The notes under the pieces were generated by a model, which made no database searches, was not told the origin of the DNA, and saw nothing but the letters and a program-made list of their open reading frames with translations. A stretch of DNA of 64,000 nt, taken from Lepas anatifera (lineage: Eukaryota; Arthropoda; Thecostraca; Lepadidae). Of this stretch, positions 1 to 9,691 are shown one piece after another. How positions within the stretch are numbered: the first letter of the stretch is position 1; every line of letters starts with the position of its first letter. Location of the stretch: NCBI GenBank assembly GCA_034440635.1, contig JAOTON010001898.1:2098001-2162000 (forward strand), read 5' to 3'. The position numbers and the translations under genes were made by a program.

Positions 1-780
1 GAATCACAGTGGAAACACGGTATTGTCGTTCCCATACCTAAGGGCGGCGATGCATTGAAACCGGCGAACTGGCGGCCTATCACCATGCTACCGGCAATAA
101 TGAAAATTACAGAACGTCTAGTTCATAGACAGCTAAAGCACTACCTAAATTCAAATTTTCTGTATGCAAACAATCAGCATGGCTACCGTAGGAACCACTC
201 CACCGAAACAGCATTGACAGTTGTAACAGATAAGGTGTATCAGGCGATGGATGAGGGAAAAATCTCTATCTTGGTTTTGCTAGATATTTCGAAATGTTTA
301 GACGCCATCTGCCACAAAAAGTTTCTTGAGAAATCACAATTGTATGGTATAGATACCCCCAGTTTCAGGATTATCTCAGAGATCATAAGCAACAGGTAAC
401 AATTTCTCCCAGTCTTCTACTGACACAGAAACCGCATCATCCTCCAGCAGAAGGAGCCGACCTGGAAGCTGCACTCTGTCGGACCCACTTCCGAACACCT
501 GAGGGGTGTTCCAAGGCGGGAGCTTGTCCTGCCTCATGTGGTCTATTTTTGCGAACGAGATGAGCCTTTACAACAACAAATCTTCCGTCATTCAGTTCTG
601 TGACGACACACAGTTACTTATTTCGGCTCAAAAACAATATCTTCCGGCTACGATTGCGGCTCTTGAAAGTTACCTCAATACACTTTTGTATTGGTTTTTC
701 GTAAATTCCCTAAAAGTAAACGCCACAAAAACGCCGGTTATGTTACTTGGAGCACGGCCAATGCTTCAGAACATCCCAAC
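1..780 (+). pseudogene. Non-LTR retrotransposon reverse transcriptase fragment (CR1/L2/Jockey group)
   Basis: This is a broken reverse transcriptase (RT) from a LINE, which copies element RNA at a nicked target site. From the window edge it reads GIVVPIPKGG, then NWRPITMLP, a QHGYRRNHSTETAL block and the catalytic-region motif LLDISKCLD. After a stop near 397 and frame changes, the GVPQG-type motif appears as VFQGGSLSCL near 506, and the active-site motif as QFCDDTQLL near 596 (FADD in active relatives). The thumb-region NATKTPVMLLG lies near 720. The 5' part lies outside the window and the 3' end stops at about 780, where an RT fragment on the opposite strand starts. Motifs are clear; the exact clade is inferred. 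Confidence 0.8.
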
Positions 781-1012
781 AAAGCTCCCGTGGCGATACC
801 AATCGCACTATGATGGACAACGTCCAGGCATCTTTTAGCCGATGTGCTTGCAGAATCATACACAAAGCATGCATGATCCATTTTTGATCTGATCAAAAAT
901 GGATACAGGTTAAGCAGAGTCTTTCTGTCAGCCCCGTATGATGTACGGGACACACATTTCAACAATTCAACGTTTTAGAACCATTGTCCCTAAGGTTTTG
1001 CAGATGTGCTTT
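781..1012 (-). pseudogene. Jockey-like LINE, 3' piece (RT C-terminal region)
   Basis: On the minus strand this reads AHLQNLRDNGSKTLN, then SRTSYGADRKTLLNLY, FLIRSKMDHACFVYDSA and LDVVHHSAIGIATGAL. This is the region after the RT fingers and palm in Jockey-group elements. It is the direct continuation of the minus-strand piece that ends at 7206: the two are separated only by the insertion at 1013-7205 and its CTTT duplication, and the frame is kept across the join. A stop follows the LN shortly after the junction. The piece is cut at about 780 by the plus-strand LINE fragment, so the 3' end of the element is missing. Confidence 0.8.
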
Positions 1013-1122
1013 TGTAATGGGCCCTTTCTTTTAAAAGGAGCCCACACAACAAACAAATATTTATATTGAGAGCAGAGGCTGTCCCGGCGATGTTAAATAC
1101 AGCTTGCTCTCTATGAGGCGGG
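1013..1122 (+). repeat. Left terminal inverted repeat of the 6.2-kb element
   Basis: Starts TGTAATGGGCCC and matches the reverse complement of 7096-7205 without a visible mismatch. After GAGGCGGG at 1115-1122 the similarity stops abruptly. The second hairpin arm that is present at the right end is therefore absent here. Confidence 0.85.
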
Positions 1123-4100
1123 TCAATTCTGGGTCATCATATAGGTGGTGGGTCTGGCCCCCGCGTGGGTGACTAAATTTTTCGCTCTCGTCCCCCTCTG
1201 CAATGTCAGTATTTCTCTTTTAAATTTTCGGCCGGCTATAGTGTGATCTAAGCATTTGAGCAGTTTTTCTCGCGAAAAAACCATTGGTTCTTAAAACTAC
1301 CCTCGTCACTTGAGTCATAAACAGAACAGTCAAAATTTCGTCACATAAAAAAAGTCACATGTCCCCCTTGAAATCTACTTGAAAAAGCGCGAGACCCTCC
1401 CGTTTAGACTACCCCTCCCTCCAATGTTGCTCAACTGATTAGAAAAACTCTGCATACCGACTAAGTCCAAAACATAACACATATAATTACAATTACCCCC
1501 CCTCGCTGTCTTAGGCCAGAGAATTTGGAAAAGATAATAGGGGATTCGAGCGCCCGCCACTAATCAGCCAATTTTGCCCCATCCCTCCAATAAGCGCAAT
1601 GTATCATGCGCGATGAGGTCATTGGCTGGGTTTTAGGTCGTCAATATGCTGAGCGGAGACGGTTAGATCGGTTTCTTAGGAATCAGTGCCTCTGCCCTCC
1701 CTGCGACTCTCGCCTTATGGGATCTGGGCGATCTCTCAAACTAATGAGGTTCTCCTCGGGTGCACCTCCGGCCTTACCCCGGTATCCTTTCAACTACTCT
1801 ATTTGAGGCACTAGGCGGGCATATCCCACCCACCTTCAGAACCACATCAACCGCCTCTGCTGAGCAGGGACACCCTAGAGCCCAGCCCGCGCCTCGGGCT
1901 GATTCGAGTCGGGTGATTAAACATTGGAAAAAACGCGTTTGCGTCCCTTCCGAAGATGACCCATCCGCCGTTGCCCACAGACACGCTGTACACAAGGGTA
2001 CGGCTAACAGAACGTCGATCCTCATTTTACATGTTCATTTCTATCCGGGTCTATACTCGTTTGCTGGTGTAGTCTATTTGGTAATTCATTATCTTAATAG
2101 CCGCGGTATACGAACGATTCATATTTACACGAAATTAGGGGTGAACCCAACAAAAGGTAGAAAAAAGTGTGTATGTTGACTGACGCCTCTGGTTGAAAGC
2201 TGCATCAGATAAAAAAAGGTGAAGTGCCAGGGGATACGATTCCTCTGAAACCTGGCTGCTCTGAGGTTGGATGATTCCCGCCACGTCCTGCTATCATTCT
2301 GGTGCGTGCATGGTCTCGGAGTCCCAGAGTCACAGTCACAGGGTCCATATGCAATTATATTTTCCATCAAAACGGGGCGTTACGACTTAAAGTTTCGTGA
2401 CAGGCAGATTGAAGCTAGCTTGCCCCTCCCCAAAGCAAATTACCGGGAAACACAATTAATTTCTCCCCCCTGTTACCCCTCTATCTGCTCCTTTATACGC
2501 GACACACGCACATGCACACATACACACATGCTAGCGATACGCACTCACATACACACGCAAAACAATACCAAAAGAATACCTAAGAAAAAAAGCGTCGGCG
2601 CCATACTGGAAACTATTTGAGGGGGAGTCAAAAACGGCCAGAGCGATTACTTTTGCCTACCATGTTTTTTGGTTTCACGCGTTTTCGGGTTACATTTTTT
2701 CTTAGTCCGTTGCCCTGGGAAGATATGGTTTTTTTAAGGGGGTGCATTTTTCGGTTGGGGAAGGGATTAATCCGGAGGGGGATTTCTCGAAGGGTACTTA
2801 CATAACTGGAAAACCAGGGTTTCTTTCCGATTTAGCTTTGTTCTGCATTGCAGGCCTTCCCGATTGGCTTCCCACTCACTTCCATCTCGAACTTTTGTTT
2901 CCTCCGTTCCTCCTGTCTTTTCCTGGATCTCAAGTTCTTTAGTTCCAAATCTTCACTCCCATCTTAATTTCTCTCTCTTCCCATCTGAATTCTCCATCCG
3001 CTTCATCCTTTGTTCGTTTTCTGCCTCTTGATTTCTTCTGCCGCTGCTTTCTTTATCTTCGACTGCTTCCGGCATTCCTAGCCCTCTTCACCCGACTGTC
3101 TCTTCTTTTCCGCCTGCTCCTTGTGTTCCGAATTTCATCCTCTTCCTGATTTGGCTCACTTCCTGCCTTTCCGCCACTTCCAGCGCGACTGCCTTGCTTC
3201 TCTCGACGGTACCCCCTCCTCTCTTTCTCTTCCGGTCATGTCGCCTGGTCACGGGGTTGTCACGCGCCTCAGCCACATGGCTGGTAGGCACGTGACCATC
3301 CCTGGCAGTCGGGCTCACATCACACCACGTGCTCTGGATGAGATTTTTCTTCTGTCGACGGTGTCGAAGTAGGCCCACAAGGATTTTTTGGTAGGATGTT
3401 TGGTTTTAAGGTTGTTTTTTACCTCTCCAGAACAACCGAGAACTAGTTAAAAATGTAACCCGTTACATTTCATTCACCGTTTTCTTTGGGCACGTCCCCG
3501 TGACCTTAAAATTTAACCTTTACCTTAGAATGGTAACGTAATTGAAACTTCCAACAAGCTGACAAACATTGCTAGCAAACATTTGAAAATGCACTTGAAA
3601 AGCAAAGTTTAATCCTGGAAACTACATAAGACCCGACCACGGCGAACACCACTTATCTTCCCCTGAAACAATCATTTGGATATTGCCAGAACAAACCATG
3701 AAAAACGCTTAGTCATCGAACCATTAGGCAGTAGGTTGAGCCAATTCAGAACCACGCTGCAGGAGCATGGCTAGCGTCTCCACCTCTGCCTCTTCCTATA
3801 CAAATCTTAAAAGGTATGTAAAGGAGGTAGAGAGCAATGAACTACGACCACCACAAATGAAATTTAGAAATACATTGAACAAAGAACATGAAAGAACTGA
3901 CTTTTATATGTCTAGCCCTGCTAACGAAGCTTTGCTCAATACAACTTGGCTTGACTAATCGAATGATATTAAAATCGAACCGAATAAAACCGCTTTACTG
4001 AAAGAAATTACCTGTTACAGTTCACCAGCACCCTAGGGAACACAATGTAGCACTGTGCGCAAAGACAGATTAAAACACTATTCCGGAGGATGGACAATCC

Positions 4101-4185
4101 TGGAATTACTTTCAACCGCGTCGCCTTCTCCACCATAATCCTAACCACTCTGTTACCCGATGACGGCAGACGTCCCCGCGGACTG
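1123..4185. other. Unassigned interior of the 6.2-kb element
   Basis: About 3 kb with no recognisable protein domain. It has short CA-rich runs near 2510-2560 and a T/C-rich stretch at 2880-3120. The open frames here are short, overlap on both strands and resemble nothing I know. Confidence 0.4.
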
Positions 4186-4189
4186 CTTG

Positions 4190-5530
4190 CCGCCGCCGCC
4201 ACCAGAGCAGTGCGCAGTAGTGCCCCAGCTTCTGCTGCTGCTGCCATGGCCAGGACGGTCGTGCCCCCGCTACTGTCGCTGCTGCTGCTGTAGCCAGGGC
4301 GGTCGTTCCCCAGCTACTGTCGCTGCTGCTGCTGTAGCCAGGGCGGTCGTGCCCTAGCTGCTGCTACTGCCTCTGCTGCTGCTGTAGCCAGAGCGGACGT
4401 GTCCCAGCTACTGTCGCTGCTGCTGCTGTAGCCAGAGCGGTCGTGCCCCAGCTGCTGCTACTGCTTCCGCTGCTGCTGTAGCCAGGGCGGTCGTGCCCCA
4501 GCTGCCGCTACTGCCTCTGCTGCTGCTGTAGCCAGGGTAGTCGTGCCCCGCTGCTGCTGTAGCCAGGGCGGTCGTGCCCCAGCTGCTGCTGCTGCTGCTG
4601 TAGCCAAGGCGGTCGTGCCCCAGGTGCTGCTACTGCCTCCGCTGCTGCTGTAGCCAGGGCGGTCGTGCCCCAGCTGCTGCTACTGCCTCTGCTGCTGCTG
4701 AAGCCAGGGCGGTCGTGCCCCAGCTGCTGCTGCTGCTGCTGTAGCCAAGGCGGTCGTGCCCCAGGTGCTGCTACTGCCTCCGCTGCTGCTGTAGCCAGGG
4801 CGGTCGTGCCCCAGCTGCTGCTACTGCCTCTGCTGCTGCTGTAGCCAGGGCGGTCGTGCCCCGCTGCTGCTGTAGCCAGGGCGGTCGTGCCCCAGCTGCT
4901 GCTGCTGCTGCTGTAGCCAAGGCGGTCGTGCCCCAGGTGCTGTTGCCATGGCCAGGGCGGTCGTGCCCCAGCTGCTGCTACTGCCTCTGCTGCTGCTGAA
5001 GCCAGGGCGGTCGTGCCCCAGGTGCTGCTGCTGCTGCTGTAGCTAGGACGGTCGTACCCCACCTGCTGCTGCTGCTGATGCAGCCAGGGCGGCCCTGCCC
5101 CAGCTACTGTCGCTGCTGCTACTGTAGCCAGGGTGGTAGTGCCCCAGTTGCGGTTGCCATGGCCAGGGCGGTCGTGCCCCGGCTGCTGCTACTGCCGCTG
5201 CTTCTGCTGCTGCTGTAGCCAGGGTGATCGTGCCCCAGCTACTGCTACTGCATCTGCTGCTGCTGTACCCAGGGCGGTCTTGCCCCAGCTGATGTTGCCA
5301 TGGCCAGAGCGGTAGTGCCCCAGTTGTTGTTGCTGCGGCTGCTGCTGTGGCCAGGGCGGTCGTACCCCTAGCTGCTGTTGCTGCTGCTTCTGCAGCTGCG
5401 GTAGCCCGGGCAGTCGTGCCCTAGCTGCTGCTACTGCTGCTGCTATAGCCAGGGCGGCCGTGCCTCAGCTGCTGCTACTGCTTCTGCTGCTGCTGTAGCC
5501 GGGACAGTCGTGCCTCAGCTGCTGCCACTG
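4190..5530. repeat. CTG-rich minisatellite, units of about 36-51 bp
   Basis: Tandem units are built from (GCTGCTGCTG), TAGCCAGGGCGGTCGTGCC and CCAGCTGCTGCTACTGCC, in variable order and length, for about 1.3 kb. Some units replace the CTG run with GTTGCCATGGCCAGG. On the minus strand one frame stays open because the unit is often a multiple of three, giving a low-complexity GHDRPGYSSSSS-type string. This is a repeat by-product rather than a gene. Confidence 0.85.
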
Positions 5531-6430
5531 CTCCGCGATGACGATCTCTTCTTGATTTTCTTGATCCTTGACTTCTCCTCCTTATTGGTCCTTGGGTGTC
5601 TTCTTTTCTTTGTCTTCTCTGCGCTTGATGCACTCTCTCGTCTTTTTTCTATCTTCTGGTCTTATGTTTTGTATACGGCTCTTTGCTTTCCATGGCTCAG
5701 CTCCTGAACGTTTCGGGACCTCTCCGAGGATTACTTATCAAACGCTAACGTAAGCCATGCGTAAATTGGTCCTTCCGAGTTTTCAGCTAGTCGGGCATTT
5801 CAGGAAGTCCTTTTATCGCAATTAGGATAGGTGAGCTTAAATTGAAGCAAAGACGATCAATTAGTTCAAGCATTGCATCCCTTAAGAACCAATCCAGACT
5901 AGTTATTTTTAATACCCCGGACCCGTCTGTTATCTAAGACTTAACATCGACAAAATTTCAAAACACTAAAAATAGGATCTAGAGCTTAATTACGACAATA
6001 TAGCGCAACTGTGAAATTTCCGACAGATATATCTCGATATTTATTTCCAAAATGGAACATTTGCGCCAACATTTCTTAGAATGGGTATTGCAGAGGATTG
6101 TAAACAATTACCTATCACTGAATGACGACTATTTTGTTTAAAAAAAGAAATTATGTCATGTATCGCATTGCAAATTAAGCAAAAAAAGGTCGAGCTGCAG
6201 ATCCATTACAGGGTGCAACAAATTAAGAAAACTTTGTTGAACTCATCATCCTTCCCATATCATTAATCATCTATCCAGACCCAGGTCATTTGCGATAGCC
6301 CTTCCTCCTTCCTTCTTTTTCCATGCTCTGCAAACTCATAACAAATCTGTATCATATAACCATTTCACTTCTTCTGTCATGCTTGGCTCATTCCAGTTAC
6401 GTTCACGGCATATTTGTCTTGATCACAAGA
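5531..6430. other. Unassigned, AT-rich interior of the 6.2-kb element
   Basis: Begins with a C/T-rich stretch (5540-5700) and continues as AT-rich DNA. I see no domain, RNA gene or repeat structure in it. Confidence 0.4.
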
Positions 6431-6436
6431 GCCCAG

Positions 6437-6611
6437 GCCATAGGGAGTGTTAAGAAGGGTTCCAGCCCCAACAAGTCTCTACGTTCGTGGCACTGGTGCG
6501 AGTCATGAACTCGACTGCCGGAAAAAATTGTCTGCCTTCGGCTACGAGTCACCAAGCCATAGGGAGTGTCATGAAGGGTTCCAGCCCCAACAAGTCTCTA
6601 CGTTCGTGGAC
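6437..6611 (+). repeat. 119-bp-period direct repeat
   Basis: The segment GCCATAGGGAGTGT...TCTACGTTCGTGG occurs at 6437 and again at 6556. About 55 bp are nearly identical and are separated by unlike DNA. It looks like a local duplication inside the 6.2-kb element. Confidence 0.7.
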
Positions 6612-6997
6612 ATGGCAATACTTGCAGCCTAAGCTTAGGTGTCCGGCTCCGATAAGAAAATGGACTTTATATTTTAAAACTCTGTTTAATTACGCAACTG
6701 TTTTATCATCATTTCAGGCAAAATCTACTAAAAAAATTGGTGTCCACTTACGAGAATAATTTGCAACCAAATAATTGAATACTGAATCATTAGGTACTGT
6801 AAAGACTGTGCTTTCCGAACATAAAATTATTTGTCACTCTGACAATAGCAAAAATCACATAAAATCTCACAAAAGGCATAGAGTCAAAGAATCACAGAGT
6901 CACATAAAATCTCACGATCACATAAAATCCACATTCTTTACCGGGTCCGGCGTTCTGCGCCAGTCTGTGGGCTTCGTGATGTCTCAGAAAAGACCCT

Positions 6998-7018
6998 GGC
7001 CCCACGTTACGGGCGCCA
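6998..7018 (-). promoter_or_regulatory. Primer-binding-site-like sequence beside a TG...CA terminus
   Basis: On the minus strand TGGCGCCCGTAACGTGGGG follows the terminus ...GGGCCCATTACA after six bases. LTR retrotransposons commonly have TGGCGCC... just inside the 5' LTR, complementary to a tRNA 3' end. The position and TGG start fit, but the second LTR is not normal, so this is only suggestive. Confidence 0.35.
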
Positions 7019-7024
7019 TGTATG

Positions 7025-7205
7025 TGTAATGGGCCCTTTCTTTTTAAAAGGAGCCCACACAACAAACAAATATTTATATTGAGAGCAGAGGCTGTCCCGC
7101 CTCATAGAGAGCAAGCTGTATTTAACATCGCCGGGACAGCCTCTGCTCTCAATATAAATATTTGTTTGTTGTGTGGGCTCCTTTTAAAAGAAAGGGCCCA
7201 TTACA
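7025..7205. repeat. Foldback right end (two inverted 75-bp arms)
   Basis: 7025-7099 and 7131-7205 are inverted copies of each other with one 1-base length difference in a T run. They flank a 31-bp spacer starting CCTCATAGAGAGC. At the left end of the element the spacer is present in the opposite orientation and the inner arm is missing. Confidence 0.85.
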
Positions 7206-8885
7206 CTTTGTATGTTAGTCGATTGTCAAACGTGACTCCTAAAAACTTTGCTGCGGGCAGAAAGGCAATGGGATTCCCTCGTAACGTCACCACTGGGTCT
7301 GGGCAGTGACGGCGTCTCCTGTGGAAATGGATGCCTTCTGTTTTCTCAGATGAGAATTCGTCGCTCCAAACAGTTGGCCGCTAACTGGAACTGCCTGGAA
7401 AGCGAAGGCGCCGTGGAGGGAGTCGTCCAAATTCCCAGATTATCAACAAATAGGGAGCTTTTGATGGAGGGCCCTAGTAGATCAGTAGCATCGTTGGTTG
7501 CCAGGGCGAAGAGGCCTACACTCACCACGCTTCCCTGCGGAATTCCCCCTCCTGGTAGAAGGCATTCGAGTAAAAACTGCCAACCCGTACGCGGAATGTT
7601 CTGTCAGTTAAGAAGTTCCGGATAAAAAGCCCACCTGCCCACGCAGATCGCACTGAGACGCCTTTAAAAGAACACCGTGACGCCAGACTGTGGCATACGC
7701 TGCGACTACGTCAAAGAAGACTGTCCTGACGTGTCGTCGCTCTTTAAACGTGCATCTAATATCAGTGTCTAGAGAGGTAAGATGGTCGACAGTACTTCTG
7801 CCCTTGCGGAAACCACACTGGTTGTTGTTAAAAATTCCCCGACTCCCCAGGAACCATGCAAATCGAACGTTGACCATCTTTTCGAGTAGCTTACAGAAGC
7901 ATGATGTAAGGGAGATTGGCCTGTAGTGAAGTGGGTCCGAGCCGGTTTTACCCGGTTTCAGAATGGGGACAATAATAGCTTCCCGCCAAGCGGAGGCAAG
8001 ATGACCGGCCTCCCATATCGCATTGAGGGTATCCAGTAGTGCATCGAGCGCACTCTAGGGAAGTATCTTAAACATGTCGTTGTGTATAAGATCTTGACCC
8101 TCAGCTACACTACGGAGGGAGGTAATCGCTCTGGCAGGTTCTATCATTGTGAACGGCTTATGGTATGGGAGGTCTTCAAGGGTGCTGAAGTTCACCTGCC
8201 TCTTTTCAGCTGATGATTTGTAGCGCATAAACTCCTGCTCATCCCTAGCAGATCTGCATTGCCTGGCATAGGCATTACCAAATGTATTTCCTACTTCCAA
8301 GGGGTCCATTATCTCTGTTCCACCCGTGTTCAGCACAGGGAGTGGTGTGGATGTCGAGGCTCCCGCAATGCGTTTGATTTGGGCAAACACCTGGGAGAGA
8401 GGAGTGCACCGGTTCAGCTTTCCCACGTAGTCCCTCCACGCCTTTCGCTTAGCTAGGCGAATGGTGCGACGGCAGGCAGCTCGAGTTTGTCTATAAGAAA
8501 GGAGGTTGGCCTGTGTTGAGTTGTGTTTATATTTTTGATACGCCCTATATGGTGAGAGCGAATAGCAGTCCGGCACTCCTCCGTCCACCAGGGGACCGGT
8601 GGTCGGTGTGGTTTCCCAGATGTTAGTGAAATGCATTCGTAAGCGGCATCTCGGAGCACGGCAGAAAACTGCTCTACTGATAGCGGGGCACTGGCTGACA
8701 TTTTTGTGAAGTAGTTTTCAAGATAAGCCCGAAAACTTTGTGTGTCTGCTTTCCTAAAATTCCACCGCTGCCTTCTAGCGCCAAGAGTAGCACCATCGTT
8801 ATACCCTAAAAATATGGGGAAATGGTCGCTACCCATCGAGTCTCTGCTTACGGACCAGTCAAACACAGTGGGTAACTCTGGGCTG
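7206..8885 (-). pseudogene. Jockey-like LINE, central piece (endonuclease C-terminus and RT)
   Basis: Reading down the minus strand from 8885: SPELPTVFDWSVSRDSMGSDHFPI is the end of the endonuclease (split here by reading order only). A linker with PPVPWWTEECR follows, then a basic region SYRQTRAACRRTIRLAKRKAW, and the RT. RT motifs include QCGFRKGRSTVDHL, FFDVVAAYATVW, GIPQGSVVSVGLFAL and LFVDNLGIW, then FLGVTFDNRLTY at the end. The active-site FVDD is FVDN, so one catalytic aspartate is lost, and stops or frameshifts occur near 8640, 8053 and 7530. It is a dead copy, truncated by an A-type TTAA element at 8886 and by the 6.2-kb insert at 7205. Confidence 0.85.
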
Positions 8886-9669
8886 TTAACACGCGCATTG
8901 ACGGGGGGGTGGGTACATCGCATACCTTTTCTGTCATTGTTTTTACAACTTCTGTGAAAATTTTAAAGTTAGGTCATCTCAGGTCACGTCACCAGTACAG
9001 GTCAAGTGACCTGACCTCAATTTTTTAAAGATAGCATAAGTTGGAACAGGGTGAACTTATCCGATTGAAACTCATATCACATAATGGCACACCGAGTTCT
9101 CTAAAATATGTTGCGGTATTTTTTATATCGATGACCAATGTCAGATACGAGCCATGACCTCTCCATTGGAAATACATAGGAAAAATGGTTTTGACCGAAT
9201 AGCTCAGTAATAGACGGCGATAGAGCGTTTATTTTAGCTGCATTAGACTCGCCTTGTCTTTCCGGTTCTAATGATATGCATTTTATATAGTTTGACTTTG
9301 ACCTGACCTCAGGTCAGGGCAAATCCTTGATTTGACCTAGCAAGTTCAAATTATATATCATTCGATTCAGCTGGCTACAAGGATTCATATAGTTCAAGTA
9401 GTTTTGCTCTATCTTTACTTGTTCAAATGTAGTGGCCGAAAACGTTCATTTCTATGTTATCCCTGTTACGGCATGTTTTGACCTCTCGTGACTTAAAATT
9501 TGACCTGAAAAAGTTTCAAATACTCTGGATGGAGAAGTGGATGGGGTTTCCACCACCGTTTACCGTTTTTCGCTACCTACCGTGGTTCTCGAGATCTTGG
9601 GGGGGGGGGCGGGTACTCGCCCCCCGTCAAAGCGAAGGTGGCTCAGACCCCCGTCAATGCGCGTGTTAA
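8886..9669 (+). mobile_element. TTAA element, subfamily A (copy A1)
   Basis: Flanked by TTAA on both sides, with termini CACGCGCATTGACGGGG and its inverse. It sits in the endonuclease of the Jockey-like LINE. Deleting it with one TTAA restores the frame through LDLSF into NSPELP, which shows that TTAA is the duplicated target. It contains about 12 AGGTCA/TGACCT half-sites (hand count) and the GCGAAGGTGGC box near the right end. The left hairpin region seen in A2 and A6 is deleted. No open frame of note, so it is non-autonomous. TTAA duplication is known for piggyBac, Kolobok and Sola3; termini fit piggyBac-like best, but no transposase is present to confirm this. Confidence 0.85.
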
Positions 9670-9691
9670 AGCTGAGGTCTAGGACAGATTA
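9670..9691 (-). pseudogene. Jockey-like LINE, tiny endonuclease remnant
   Basis: About seven codons on the minus strand, reading SVLDLS, left between two insertions. They connect the endonuclease text ending LPSGR at 11864 with NSPELP at 8880. One in-frame TAA sits at the TTA target duplication. Confidence 0.65.

Larger units (their letters stand above)
1013..7205. mobile_element. 6.2-kb non-coding element with identical inverted ends, inserted in the Jockey-like LINE
   Basis: The two ends are inverted copies of the same 110 bp (1013-1122 and 7096-7205), identical by eye, beginning TGTAATGGGCCC. Both flanks carry CTTT (1009-1012 and 7206-7209), a 4-bp target duplication. Deleting the element and one CTTT restores the LINE reading frame. 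The right end is itself a hairpin: 7025-7099 is a further inverted copy of the terminus. On the minus strand the termini are TG...CA and are followed after six bases by a PBS-like stretch (6998-7018). I see no pol, transposase or other coding domain in the interior. It is either a non-autonomous DNA transposon with integrase-type ends (Ginger-like ends and 4-bp TSD fit) or a large non-coding LTR-derived element with a palindromic LTR. Confidence 0.75.

Noticed and set aside
4508..5062. 184-codon minus-strand frame rich in serine, glycine and alanine
   Set aside because: It is a reading of the CTG minisatellite and has no start context or domain.
8886..9669. Reading the A elements as a promoter or gene of unknown kind
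   Set aside because: TTAA flanks, TIRs and multiple dispersed copies, with LINE frame restored on removal, show that they are mobile elements.
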